DNA of 64,000 nt from Mesorhizobium norvegicum. GTDB lineage: Bacteria > Pseudomonadota > Alphaproteobacteria > Rhizobiales > Rhizobiaceae. Location: NCBI RefSeq assembly GCF_004919685.1, contig NZ_SMYZ01000081.1, positions 62,001 through 126,000 on the forward strand. The letters are read 5' to 3'. The translations under genes were made by a program, and so were the position numbers. Position 1 is the stretch's first letter. Each line of letters begins with the position of its first letter. A model generated the notes under the pieces. The model had not been told where the DNA came from, made no database searches, and saw nothing but the letters and a program-made list of their open reading frames with translations. Of the stretch, positions 34,931 to 43,471 are shown piece by piece.

Positions 34931-35749
34931 ATGCCTCCCGCTGCTCCCAGGAAAGCCGTCATTCTCGCTGCCGGCTTCGGCTCCCGCCTGCGTCCGCTGA
35001 CCGATCTGTGTCCCAAGCCCCTCGTCGAAGTCAACGGCACACCGATACTTCACAATGCACTGTGGAACCTTCAGGCGGTGGGAGTCGAAGAGGTGACGAT
35101 TGTTGTCGGCTATCGCAAGGATGCCATTCGGCATGCCTGTGGCGAACGCTTCGGCAGACTTGAAATCAACTATGTCGAGTCCTCGGTCTTCGACAAGACA
35201 GGGAGCGCCTACTCGCTCTGGCTGGCACGCGACACGCTTCTTTCCGGCGACTGTTATCTCCTCGAAGGTGACGTCTTCTTCGAAGAAGATGCGCTGCGCC
35301 ACCTGATCAGGGTGGAGGCGGCCAATGCCGCCGCGGTCGCGCCCTTCGATCCATCCATGGAAGGGTCCGCGGTCGTCCTTTCCAGCAACGGCTTCATATC
35401 CGAAGTCCGGTTGAAGCAGACGGCGGCAAATCTGGTATCAGGCACCCCGGTGCTCTTCAAGATGATGAACCTCATCCGGTTCTCTGGCGCCGAACTCCAA
35501 ACGGCGATCGTCCCGGTCCTCCACGACCTGATCGGCTCGGGCGCAATCAAAGCCTATACCGAGGAGCTGCTCGCGCATCTCATCGAGCAGCGCGGACTGC
35601 AACTCGCCGCGGCGCGATGTGACGATTTGCGATGGTACGAGATCGACAGTGAACAGGACCTGCGGGTAGCGGAAAGGATTTTCGCCTTCGAGCGACCTCA
35701 CAGACATAGTGCCGACGCGCCGGCCGCCGTGGCGGGGGTAGGAGGATGA
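34931..35749 (+). CDS. Nucleotidyltransferase (LicC/PntC-like phosphonate activation candidate)
   Basis: 272 residues from the ATG at 34931 (GAGGTGA five bases upstream); an in-frame GTG at 34922 is the alternative. KAVILAAGFGSRLRPLTDLC, then PKPLVEVNGTP is the sugar/choline-phosphate nucleotidyltransferase signature, and LEGDVFF carries the metal-binding Asp. Similar enzymes (PntC) transfer CMP from CTP onto 2-aminoethylphosphonate in other phosphonate clusters. Its place between pepM and a CDP-alcohol phosphotransferase supports CMP activation of a phosphonate; the substrate is inferred. Overlaps the next gene by four bases. Confidence 0.88.
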   Translation: MPPAAPRKAVILAAGFGSRLRPLTDLCPKPLVEVNGTPILHNALWNLQAVGVEEVTIVVGYRKDAIRHACGERFGRLEINYVESSVFDKTGSAYSLWLARDTLLSGDCYLLEGDVFFEEDALRHLIRVEAANAAAVAPFDPSMEGSAVVLSSNGFISEVRLKQTAANLVSGTPVLFKMMNLIRFSGAELQTAIVPVLHDLIGSGAIKAYTEELLAHLIEQRGLQLAAARCDDLRWYEIDSEQDLRVAERIFAFERPHRHSADAPAAVAGVGG

Positions 35750-36345
35750 TCCGCTATCTGTTCGACGCTGCAAATGCCATTACGGCCCTTGGGCTGATCT
35801 TGGCCACCACGGCGATCTACTTTGCTTTGATCGGGCGCTTCGAGATTGGCATCTGTTTCGGCTTGTGGGCTCTTTTGGCAGATGATGCCGACGGCATGGT
35901 CGCGAAGAGTTCCCCGAACCGGTCCGCTTTGATGGCACAGCTGGGTGGCGCGTTGGACGGGCTGCTTGATTTGGTCTACGCAGCCGTCTTTCCAGCGGTT
36001 CTGATTTTGTCCTTCAACGCGTTCTCCGTTCCCGCATTGTTGGCTGCCAACTGCCTCATCCTGTCAGGGGCTCTGCGCCTCAGCTATTTTTCGACGTTCG
36101 GACTGGACGCTGACGGATTCGGCAGAGGATTGCCGTTGAACAATAATCTCTTCGTGTTGGCGTTCCTCTTCGTCGCCGACCATCACTTGCCGGTGCAAGG
36201 CCTGGGCAACCTATTGATCGGTGCAGGGTTTGTGCTGTCGGTCCTGCATCTTTCAAACTTCAAATTTCCAGGTACCGGCAGTGCGTTGCGCTTGGGCAAC
36301 CTTACACTCGCCGCAGCCGGATCTGTCGCCTTACTCACAAAGTGA
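35746..36345 (+). CDS. CDP-alcohol phosphotransferase family membrane protein
   Basis: 199 residues, strongly hydrophobic, with about six membrane spans. The family motif D-x2-D-G-x2-A...G-x3-D-x3-D is present: DDADGMVAK, then GGALDGLLD, with Lys replacing the usual Arg after Ala. Such enzymes move a phosphoalcohol from a CDP-linked donor to another alcohol in the membrane. Coupled by overlap to the nucleotidyltransferase, so it probably uses the CMP-phosphonate made there, giving a phosphonolipid or similar ester. Confidence 0.85.
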   Translation: MIRYLFDAANAITALGLILATTAIYFALIGRFEIGICFGLWALLADDADGMVAKSSPNRSALMAQLGGALDGLLDLVYAAVFPAVLILSFNAFSVPALLAANCLILSGALRLSYFSTFGLDADGFGRGLPLNNNLFVLAFLFVADHHLPVQGLGNLLIGAGFVLSVLHLSNFKFPGTGSALRLGNLTLAAAGSVALLTK

Positions 36346-36375
36346 ATCAGTTTGCAGCTATAGGGAAGAGAATAC

Positions 36376-37290
36376 ATGGAAAACTCTTTCGAGGCCGAAA
36401 CTCGCACCGTCTTTGATCGCTACCAGCGCGAGCAGGAGAATGACGACCACATATTCGACAGGTTAGTCTCTCTAATCGAGGAGGAATATTTCGGCCTGCC
36501 TACCGGTAGCTTCCGCGGTCTTGATGTCCTGGACGCGGGCTGCGGCTCCAACGCGAATGCGTCCTATGCGTTTCTCGACAAGGGGGCACGAAACGTTGTT
36601 TCGCTTGAATTGAGCAATGATTGGATGGATTGCGCGCGCAAACGGCTCAGCCGATTTGGGCCGCGCTCGGAACTGGTCGCGGGCAGTGTGCTCGATCTGC
36701 CGTTTGACGACTTCAGTTTCGATTTTGTCCATTGCGCAGGGGTTTTGCCGCACACCAGCAATCCGAAAAAAGGCTTTGAAGAGCTTGCCCGTGTAACCCG
36801 CCCCGGCGGCAGCTTCTTTTTGACGATTATGGGTACCGCCAACGGCGTCATTTACCGATGCATCAATCACTTGCGAGAACTCTACCAAAGCGACGAACAA
36901 TTCCGCAGTTCCATAGACAATCTGGATGCATCCACCGCACGCGAAGCCATCAACTGGCTGTTGCGAATAAAGGACGGCGAAGAGAAAGAATATATACCTG
37001 GCGAAAACGAATTCTTTCGGAGTCTTTTTGATGATGATTTGTTCGTGACGATCCGGGATCGTTTCCAGGCGCCGACCTATCACGGGTTCGCATTCACAGA
37101 GGTGCAAATCCGAGGCTGGTATGGCGAGTGCGGCTTCGAGAAGATCCGCAGGATCTCAAGGTATACAAAAAATTTCCATAATCTTCGGCGCTTTCTCGCT
37201 CCGATGTACCGTCATTATGACCACCCGCTGGCCCGCTTCTGGTTCGGCGATGGCTGCATCCAGATGATCGGCGAAAAGCCGAGCACGTAG
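36376..37290 (+). CDS. Class I SAM-dependent methyltransferase
   Basis: 304 residues. Motif I VLDAGCGSNANASYAF, then LELSNDW (acidic ribose contact), LDLPFDDFSFDFVHCAGVLP and TRPGGSFFLT. It is a Methyltransf_11-like domain with an extra C-terminal region of ~120 residues. It may methylate an N or O position of the product. Tight spacing (30 bases) within the pepM operon. Substrate unknown. Confidence 0.88.
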   Translation: MENSFEAETRTVFDRYQREQENDDHIFDRLVSLIEEEYFGLPTGSFRGLDVLDAGCGSNANASYAFLDKGARNVVSLELSNDWMDCARKRLSRFGPRSELVAGSVLDLPFDDFSFDFVHCAGVLPHTSNPKKGFEELARVTRPGGSFFLTIMGTANGVIYRCINHLRELYQSDEQFRSSIDNLDASTAREAINWLLRIKDGEEKEYIPGENEFFRSLFDDDLFVTIRDRFQAPTYHGFAFTEVQIRGWYGECGFEKIRRISRYTKNFHNLRRFLAPMYRHYDHPLARFWFGDGCIQMIGEKPST

Positions 37291-37322
37291 TTGGCGTTAT
37301 TCGTGCCAAGAGAGCGACCCCA

Positions 37323-39215
37323 ATGTGCGGAATCTTTGGGATAGTCCTCAAAAACGAGGGAACACCCGTTTGTGCTGAGGCCGTTGAGCGTTGCGCTGAG
37401 GCTCTCGCTCATCGCGGGCCCGATGCCAGCGGCCTATACATTGATCAATCGGTCGCATTCGCGCATCGACGGCTGTCGATTGTCGACGCTCATTCTCGCG
37501 CCAATCAGCCCTATCGCGATGACAATACCGGAGTGGTGGTGACGTACAACGGCGAGATATTCAACTATCGGGAAATTAGAGCTGAATTGAGGGATATGGG
37601 TTTTTCCTTTTCGACGGTGTCCGACACCGAGGTTCTAATTCTTAGCTATATTGCTTGGGGAAAGTCATTCTTAAACCGCCTTGACGGGATGTTTGCCTTC
37701 GCGCTTTTCGATCCCCGGAACTCGCTTGCTCTCATCGCCCGAGATCGTTTGGGGGTAAAACCCCTTTACTACACGATCTGCGATGTTGGCCTTCTCTTTG
37801 CATCGCAGCCGAACGCTCTCATTCGCTGGCCGGGCGTGATACGCGGACCCGACATCATCGGCGCGCTCAGTTTTCTTTCCTATCGCGCGGTTGTCGGTGC
37901 CAGGACGCTGTTCGCCGGGATCTCCAAGTTAGAGCCCGGCCATCTCCTCGCAATAAGGAATGGGCGACACACGTCCGAACGTTGGTGGAATCTGTCGGAG
38001 CGCATTTCGCGATCGAAGCCGGACTATTCCGACATAAGGAGACTATTTGGAAGCGCCGTCGAACGTCAGCTGGTGTCTGACGTACCGGTCGCCGCATTGT
38101 TGTCCGGTGGACTTGACTCGAGCATCCTCGCCTATGAGGCGTCCACCCGCTCCCAAATCCGTCCGATCTGCTATACCGGCAAGGTCGAGCCCGCCGATTA
38201 TGACGAGACGGCCTATGCGATGGAGGTCGCAGCAGAATTCGGGCTCACTCACCGGGTCGTCCCGATTGGAGAACCATCCGATGTCAACGCCGTAGCGGAG
38301 CTGGTGCGCCTGCGCGGACATCCGCTTGGGATGCATAACGAAACCGCAATGTTTACGCTCGCAAAGGCGATTTCGAAGGAGCATAAGGTCGTCCTCACCG
38401 GCGAGGGTGCCGATGAGATTTTTGCTGGCTACAGCCGATTGTTCCGTACGCCGTATGATTACAATCGAAGCAAGATCATCGCCGCATTGCCACCTGCTCT
38501 TGCCCAGATCGCACGCCGACGCCTCGGACTCGGCGTCCATTGCAGTCAGCTGCAGTTCTTCCTGGAGCGCTACAGCTACTTCCCGACCGATGAAATCCGC
38601 TCGCTTGCTATCGATGGCCGGATACGAAGGGAGCACGAGATGGCTCTGTTCGATCACTTCTCGACTCAATTTGCAGAGGCCGGCGGAGATTTCTTTAGTA
38701 AGATCTCATATGTTCTCGTCTCTACGCATTTGCCCGCATTGCTGGAAATGGTTGACAACACCACAATGGCAGCTGGGCTTGAGGCTCGCGTTCCTTATAC
38801 CGATCACCAGCTCGTTACCGCCGCAATGGCGATGCCCGGCTCACAGCGGTTGAGGTGGAGGTCTCCAATCGCTTCGGTCCAGGCACTGTGGCATCCGGTT
38901 GCTTCCTTCAGCGAACGTCTCGATGTCTCAAAATTCCCCTTAAGAAGGGAATACCGGAGCGTCTTGCCCAGATCTGTTCTATCTCGCAAAAAGATGGGAT
39001 TTCCGCTGCCACTGGGTCAGTGGGCCGTTGGCGAGGGAGCAACGGAATATCGAAGGCTGCTGTTTGATAAGGACTCTCCATTGGGAGATTTGTTCGATCC
39101 TGCTGCTTTGCGGCGTTGGTTCGAGGCCGGACGACGAAATCCTTCAGACTCGTTTGGCCGGAAGTTCTGGCTGTTGGCCAACCTTGGGATATTCTTCAAA
39201 GAGGTATTCTCATGA
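37323..39215 (+). CDS. asnB: Asparagine synthase (glutamine-hydrolysing) family amidotransferase
   Basis: 630 residues. N-terminal class II glutaminase starting at Cys2 (MCGIFGIVLKNEG), with RGPDASG, HRRLSIVD and TYNGEIFNY; C-terminal synthase with the pyrophosphate loop AALLSGGLDSS, then GEGADEIFAGY and GLEARVPYTDH. Both active sites look intact. In specialised clusters such proteins often amidate or couple a carboxyl group of the product rather than make asparagine. Last gene before a terminator-like hairpin. Confidence 0.92.
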   Translation: MCGIFGIVLKNEGTPVCAEAVERCAEALAHRGPDASGLYIDQSVAFAHRRLSIVDAHSRANQPYRDDNTGVVVTYNGEIFNYREIRAELRDMGFSFSTVSDTEVLILSYIAWGKSFLNRLDGMFAFALFDPRNSLALIARDRLGVKPLYYTICDVGLLFASQPNALIRWPGVIRGPDIIGALSFLSYRAVVGARTLFAGISKLEPGHLLAIRNGRHTSERWWNLSERISRSKPDYSDIRRLFGSAVERQLVSDVPVAALLSGGLDSSILAYEASTRSQIRPICYTGKVEPADYDETAYAMEVAAEFGLTHRVVPIGEPSDVNAVAELVRLRGHPLGMHNETAMFTLAKAISKEHKVVLTGEGADEIFAGYSRLFRTPYDYNRSKIIAALPPALAQIARRRLGLGVHCSQLQFFLERYSYFPTDEIRSLAIDGRIRREHEMALFDHFSTQFAEAGGDFFSKISYVLVSTHLPALLEMVDNTTMAAGLEARVPYTDHQLVTAAMAMPGSQRLRWRSPIASVQALWHPVASFSERLDVSKFPLRREYRSVLPRSVLSRKKMGFPLPLGQWAVGEGATEYRRLLFDKDSPLGDLFDPAALRRWFEAGRRNPSDSFGRKFWLLANLGIFFKEVFS

Positions 39216-39226
39216 CGAATATGCGA

Positions 39227-39255
39227 GCCCGCAGGCGGTCGCTTGCGGGCATTTT
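39227..39255 (+). terminator. Terminator of the PEP mutase operon
   Basis: Stem GCCCGCA / TGCGGGC (39227-39233 with 39244-39250) followed by ATTTT. It lies between the convergent asparagine synthase and phosphatase-superfamily genes and closes the six-gene unit that starts at the promoter at 32608. Confidence 0.7.
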
Positions 39256-40561
39256 ACAGAAGACCCTTTGCCGAAAACGGGGCGTCGGACAATCCCAAGA
39301 TCTGAGCAATGGTTGGCGTGAACTCTTCAGCGGAGCCCCAGGCAATATTGCAAGGTTGCATTCCAGGGATGCTCAACAGGCATATCCGATCGTCCTCCGC
39401 GCTGCCCGGTCGAAAACCGTGGGTGGACAAGTATCGAGGTCTGCCCGTCGGGCCAGCTTCTTGCGTGTCTCCAACGGTCTCCTCGAAGGAGTGTCCAGGA
39501 GGTGCGACATAGGTCGCTATGCAATCACGTTCATTTACCGGAACATGGTCGCTCGACCACGGCTCCACTTGGAAGCGCGCCAACAGTCCGTCTGCGATTC
39601 TGCGGTCATGAGCTCCGTCAACCAGGACATGGAGCGTCGCTCCTTCACTTTCCCAAAGCAAGTCAGGGATGATCGCATCCGGATAAATGGTTGTGTGGAC
39701 GGCGCTATGTCCATGGTCACTTGCGACTACGATCGCGTAATCGTCTTCCCGCCCGACTCGCCTCAGTCCTTCGATGAGAGCGCCAATCATCATGTCGGCC
39801 GCGGCGATAGACCAATGTGCCGCCTCGCTTTCGTATCCGAACTGATGCTGAATCGAATCCGTCATGTCGATCTCGGTCAAAATGAGATCAGGCGGGTTCT
39901 CCGAGCAAGCCAGCGCTCCTGCAGCCCCGATCATGAGATGATCCGCGGCCAGGCCCGCAACGAGAGCAGTGCTCGCAACGGTGTCACTACTGGACGGGAA
40001 GCCGAAGAGATCGAGCACGCCGGCGGCTCGCAACCGTCCATTTGGATCTTTGATCATGCGCGAGCGAGCGATGCGGTTTTCGGGCAGGCTCTTAAATGAC
40101 CGGCTTCCCTGGAGAAACCCTCGTTCCCACCAGGCCGGCACGAAGACATCGCAATCGGCTGGGTCGATCAACCCAGCGCCGATGGACGCGACATCAAGCC
40201 CGCTATTTTTGGCAAGCTTTGCAATGGTCGGAACCCGCAGATCAGACGCGTCGGCGCAGACAAACGAGCCATCTCGCACAATGTGGTTTCCGTAGATCCC
40301 GTTCGCTTGAGGCGCCGCGCCGGTTAGCATGCTTGCGCGCCCCGGCATCGACGTTCCCGGCACCGTTGAGCGCAGGCGAGTGATGGACAGACCGTCTCCT
40401 GCCAAACGAAGAAGCGTCGGCAACCGATGTTTGTGCTTTTCGAAATAGTCCGCGCTTACGCCGTCCATGAGGATCAGAATCGCTTTCGTAGGAGCGCGCG
40501 GCTTTATCGAGGCAGGCGTCTGAAAACGAGCGGTAGGCCTGGATGGATTGGTGTGGGTCAT
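39254..40561 (-). CDS. Alkaline phosphatase superfamily hydrolase (NPP/PhnA-like)
   Basis: 435 residues from the ATG at 40561 (AGGTG upstream). Metal-site residues occur in the expected order: LILMDGVSADYF (Asp), the nucleophile region STVPGTSMPGRASMLTG, EIDMTDSIQHQFG (Asp, His), VVASDHGH (Asp-His) and YLSTHGF (His). The family hydrolyses phosphodiesters, pyrophosphates or, in phosphonoacetate hydrolase, a C-P bond. Here it could hydrolyse CMP-phosphonates or phosphonate esters. The only minus-strand gene of this region, divergent from the fusion gene by 167 bases. Confidence 0.85.
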   Translation of the reverse strand: MTHTNPSRPTARFQTPASIKPRAPTKAILILMDGVSADYFEKHKHRLPTLLRLAGDGLSITRLRSTVPGTSMPGRASMLTGAAPQANGIYGNHIVRDGSFVCADASDLRVPTIAKLAKNSGLDVASIGAGLIDPADCDVFVPAWWERGFLQGSRSFKSLPENRIARSRMIKDPNGRLRAAGVLDLFGFPSSSDTVASTALVAGLAADHLMIGAAGALACSENPPDLILTEIDMTDSIQHQFGYESEAAHWSIAAADMMIGALIEGLRRVGREDDYAIVVASDHGHSAVHTTIYPDAIIPDLLWESEGATLHVLVDGAHDRRIADGLLARFQVEPWSSDHVPVNERDCIATYVAPPGHSFEETVGDTQEAGPTGRPRYLSTHGFRPGSAEDDRICLLSIPGMQPCNIAWGSAEEFTPTIAQILGLSDAPFSAKGLL

Positions 40562-40728
40562 GTTGCACCTGGAAGAGACCGATCGAAACCAAAGCCCCCT
40601 ATAGGCTTCGGATGACGCCGGTATGAACGGCATCACGGGATACTTCGAGCGCCAGTGGGTCGTTTTGATTTTGGGAATGGGCGCTTCTACGCGCTCTTTT
40701 TGTTTCCTTCAGAAGAAAGGAGTCCGAG

Positions 40729-42435
40729 ATGGCCGATACGACCCGTGCTATTTTTATCCTCGATTTCGCAGGGCCAAAAATACATCTGTGGAGTGGCAGC
40801 TACGATGCACCGTTGGTTCCTATCAACGGTCAGCCGCTCTTGGACCGTCTCGTCAACGCCTGTGTCGAAAACGGCATTGAAGATGTCACTCTCGTTGAAA
40901 ACTTGAGCAGCGGCACATTCGATGGGTTCCGCCTGCAGGACAGCACAAATACGCTTTCGTGGCACGACGCGCATGACGGCGATCTCATTGAGAAGTTTTG
41001 CCAACATGATGGCGATACCCTCCTGATATGGGGAACGCCGCTTTTCGACAGTGAGGTTCTTGACGGTATCGATGTCAACAAAGGTTTGCGCGGCTCCGCT
41101 TGGCGGCCCGACGCTCCGACCGGGATTTATCGATTGAGTGCTGATGCTCTACGCAATCTTCTGGCCGAAAGCCGCGCCGCGGCATCTCTGCATCAGGCCT
41201 TGAGTACGTTAGTCGCGGGCCTGTCCCAGCTGGACGTAGCGTTGCCTGACAATGTGCTGAATGTTGGCTCCAAGCTGCTCGATATTTGCGACGGTGTCGA
41301 CGCATCCATCGCGGAATTTCGGTGTGACAAGGAGAACGTGCTGCGGCGTCTGGAAACGAGCGTCGGAGGTTATTGGCGCAAGCCAATCGCCGAGCACATG
41401 CTTCTTTGCAATACCCGCTTCCCTCCCAAGACTTTTTACGATCGGCTGGCGGCGAGGCTCGAAGGCGTGTTGACATGCTATCCTTCTCAGCAGATCGATA
41501 TCGCTTCAGTTGTTGGCACGATGACCTCGCAGCAGCCGGACTTTATTGCAGTCGGAAACGGGGTGACCGATCTCATCCAGGCGCTCTATTCAACGCTGAA
41601 CCCCACAATCGCGATTCCCGTGCCGACGTTCGCCGGCTTTCAAACACCACTCGATGACGAACAAAAGAACAACTTCGTCCTCACCCCGCCCTATTTCGAT
41701 CTCGACGTTCGAGCTTTCCTGGAATTCGTACTGGCGACAGGCGCGGATACGGCAATCGTTGTAAATCCAAACAATCCGACCGGTCGACTTGTTGATCATG
41801 CTGACGTGGCATGGCTGGCGGAGGCCCTAGGATCTCGAGGGCGGCGGCTGATCGTGGATGAATCGTTCATTGATTTCCCCGCTGATGGCCGATCAAACAG
41901 CGTTGAGACTCTGGTGCCGTCCTGTGCCAATTTGATCGTGGTGAAGAGCCTTGGAAAGGTCTTCGGACTTGGAGGAATCCGGCTCGCCTACCTCATGGCT
42001 GGCGATCCCGCGCTCGTTGCCGCCGTGCGCCGGAAACTGCCGCTGTGGAACATTAACGGTATTGCCGAATACACACTGTTCCTGCTTCCCGAATTCGCAG
42101 AGGAACTGGAACACAGTCTAGAGATGTTGCGAGAAGATAGAGAGCTGTTCATCGAGGAGCTGCGGACGGTACCGGGCCTCGACGTCGTACCTTCGCAAAC
42201 GAATTTCATCTTGTGCCGGCTGCCTGAAAATTCGGTATCCGCTGCCGAGCTCAAGCGCCGCCTCGTTCTGTTCGAATCCGTCCTCGTAAGAGAATGCGGC
42301 TATCAAGCCATGAACGACGCAGATCGATATCTGCGCCTGACGGTTCGAAGTCGGACGGAAAACGAAAGGCTGGCAAAAGCTCTGCGGCGCACCTTAAGCC
42401 GCTCAACGGCCTCTGAAAGTGACGCCCTGACGTGA
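40729..42435 (+). CDS. Nucleotidyltransferase-like / class I-II aminotransferase fusion
   Basis: 568 residues. Residues 1 to about 200 look like a degenerate nucleotidyltransferase: APLVPINGQPLLDRLVNACV and LIWGTPLF are recognisable, but the glycine-rich GxGxR loop is missing (FILDFAGPKIHLWSG instead). From about 205 a HisC/CobD-like aminotransferase follows: VVNPNNPTGRLVD, VDESFIDF and the PLP lysine in VVKSLGKVFGLGGIRLAY. Fusions of a cytidylyltransferase with a transaminase are known in phosphonate loci, but with a different transaminase class. Probably part of the same pathway; role unproven. Confidence 0.85.
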   Translation: MADTTRAIFILDFAGPKIHLWSGSYDAPLVPINGQPLLDRLVNACVENGIEDVTLVENLSSGTFDGFRLQDSTNTLSWHDAHDGDLIEKFCQHDGDTLLIWGTPLFDSEVLDGIDVNKGLRGSAWRPDAPTGIYRLSADALRNLLAESRAAASLHQALSTLVAGLSQLDVALPDNVLNVGSKLLDICDGVDASIAEFRCDKENVLRRLETSVGGYWRKPIAEHMLLCNTRFPPKTFYDRLAARLEGVLTCYPSQQIDIASVVGTMTSQQPDFIAVGNGVTDLIQALYSTLNPTIAIPVPTFAGFQTPLDDEQKNNFVLTPPYFDLDVRAFLEFVLATGADTAIVVNPNNPTGRLVDHADVAWLAEALGSRGRRLIVDESFIDFPADGRSNSVETLVPSCANLIVVKSLGKVFGLGGIRLAYLMAGDPALVAAVRRKLPLWNINGIAEYTLFLLPEFAEELEHSLEMLREDRELFIEELRTVPGLDVVPSQTNFILCRLPENSVSAAELKRRLVLFESVLVRECGYQAMNDADRYLRLTVRSRTENERLAKALRRTLSRSTASESDALT

Positions 42436-42489
42436 CATTTGCGCAGCGAACTGAATAGTCTTTTTTCGAATGCCGCGAGAGAGAGAAGC

Positions 42490-43281
42490 ATGTCGCTAAG
42501 TTACAATCGTCATAAAAGGCTCGTTGAAATCATCCAGGCGAATGGCGAAGTGCGCATCCGAGATTTGATGCAGCGGTTCAATATTTCAGAAGAGACTGCG
42601 CGGCGGGATATCAAACGGCTCGAGCAGGATGGCTTGGTCGCACGGGTCCATGGTGGCGCGGTCGCAACGCAACAGCCAAAGCTGCTGGCCATCTCATCGC
42701 GAGCTGTTTCCGAGCGCGCGGAAAAAAGCACCATCGCTGAGATCGCCCTGGGTCTTCTGAAGCCCGGTCAGAATCTCTTCTTCGGGGGCGGCAGCACCAT
42801 TCTGTCGTTGGCCAGCCGCATATCGGCCCTCCCGGAAATGCGCGTCGTCACCAACATGGTCGATACTGCCATCGCCGCGGCCGAAGGCTATCGGCATCGC
42901 GTTGTCATGCTGGGGGGCGATTTCAATGTCGATTTCCGGACCGTAACCGGATTCACCGCCTTGCGTACACTCCGCGAACAGCAGATCGACGTCGCATTTA
43001 TCGGCGTCAATGCGGTGCATCCGAATGGCGTCTTCGACCATGAACAGGTCGGACAGGAGCTTGCTGCGACGCTCTGCGAGCAAGCACGGAAAATTGTCAT
43101 TCTCGCCGATCACAGCAAATTCGGCTTGTCGGCGCGTTACCGCATCCTCCCCCATTCGGCGATTACCGCGATCATCACCGACCGGAGGCCGGCATCGGAC
43201 ATGCTGGACAAGATCGAAGCCGCCGGTGTTGAAGTTCTATATCCGCAAAACCGTCACAACCCCGCACTGGTCTCTGCTTGA
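42490..43281 (+). CDS. DeoR-family transcriptional regulator
   Basis: 263 residues from the ATG at 42490. N-terminal winged helix-turn-helix (RHKRLVEIIQANGEVRIRDL, EETARRDIKRLEQDGLVARV, HGGA), then the DeoR sensor domain (FFGGGSTILSLASRI, then VILADHSKFG). Such regulators usually respond to phosphorylated sugars or related metabolites and repress a neighbouring operon, here probably the importer downstream. A terminator follows it. Confidence 0.92.
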   Translation: MSLSYNRHKRLVEIIQANGEVRIRDLMQRFNISEETARRDIKRLEQDGLVARVHGGAVATQQPKLLAISSRAVSERAEKSTIAEIALGLLKPGQNLFFGGGSTILSLASRISALPEMRVVTNMVDTAIAAAEGYRHRVVMLGGDFNVDFRTVTGFTALRTLREQQIDVAFIGVNAVHPNGVFDHEQVGQELAATLCEQARKIVILADHSKFGLSARYRILPHSAITAIITDRRPASDMLDKIEAAGVEVLYPQNRHNPALVSA

Positions 43282-43298
43282 TCCTCTTCTTTCAGCCC

Positions 43299-43330
43299 TC
43301 ACGGCTGCCCAACCGTGAAATGTTTTTTTC
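43299..43330 (+). terminator. Rho-independent terminator after the DeoR gene
   Basis: Stem TCACGG / CCGTGA (43299-43304 with 43313-43318) followed shortly by a run of seven T. It separates the regulator from the importer genes. Confidence 0.7.
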
Positions 43331-43414
43331 CTTTTGATTTTCAATAACCAACACAATCCGTCTCAAACCTGCAAAAAACCGTCACATAACCGCGCTATGT
43401 CTCAGCCCGTCTCG

Positions 43415-43435
43415 GGAGCGGATTTCATTCGCTCC
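43415..43435. promoter_or_regulatory. Inverted repeat before the importer, possible operator
   Basis: GGAGCG / CGCTCC with a nine-base spacer, 37 bases before the importer's first gene. It could be a binding site for the upstream DeoR protein; no other copy was found to support this. Confidence 0.3.
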
Positions 43436-43471
43436 GATTGTCATCCCGACTGAAAGAGAGGGGATTTTGAT

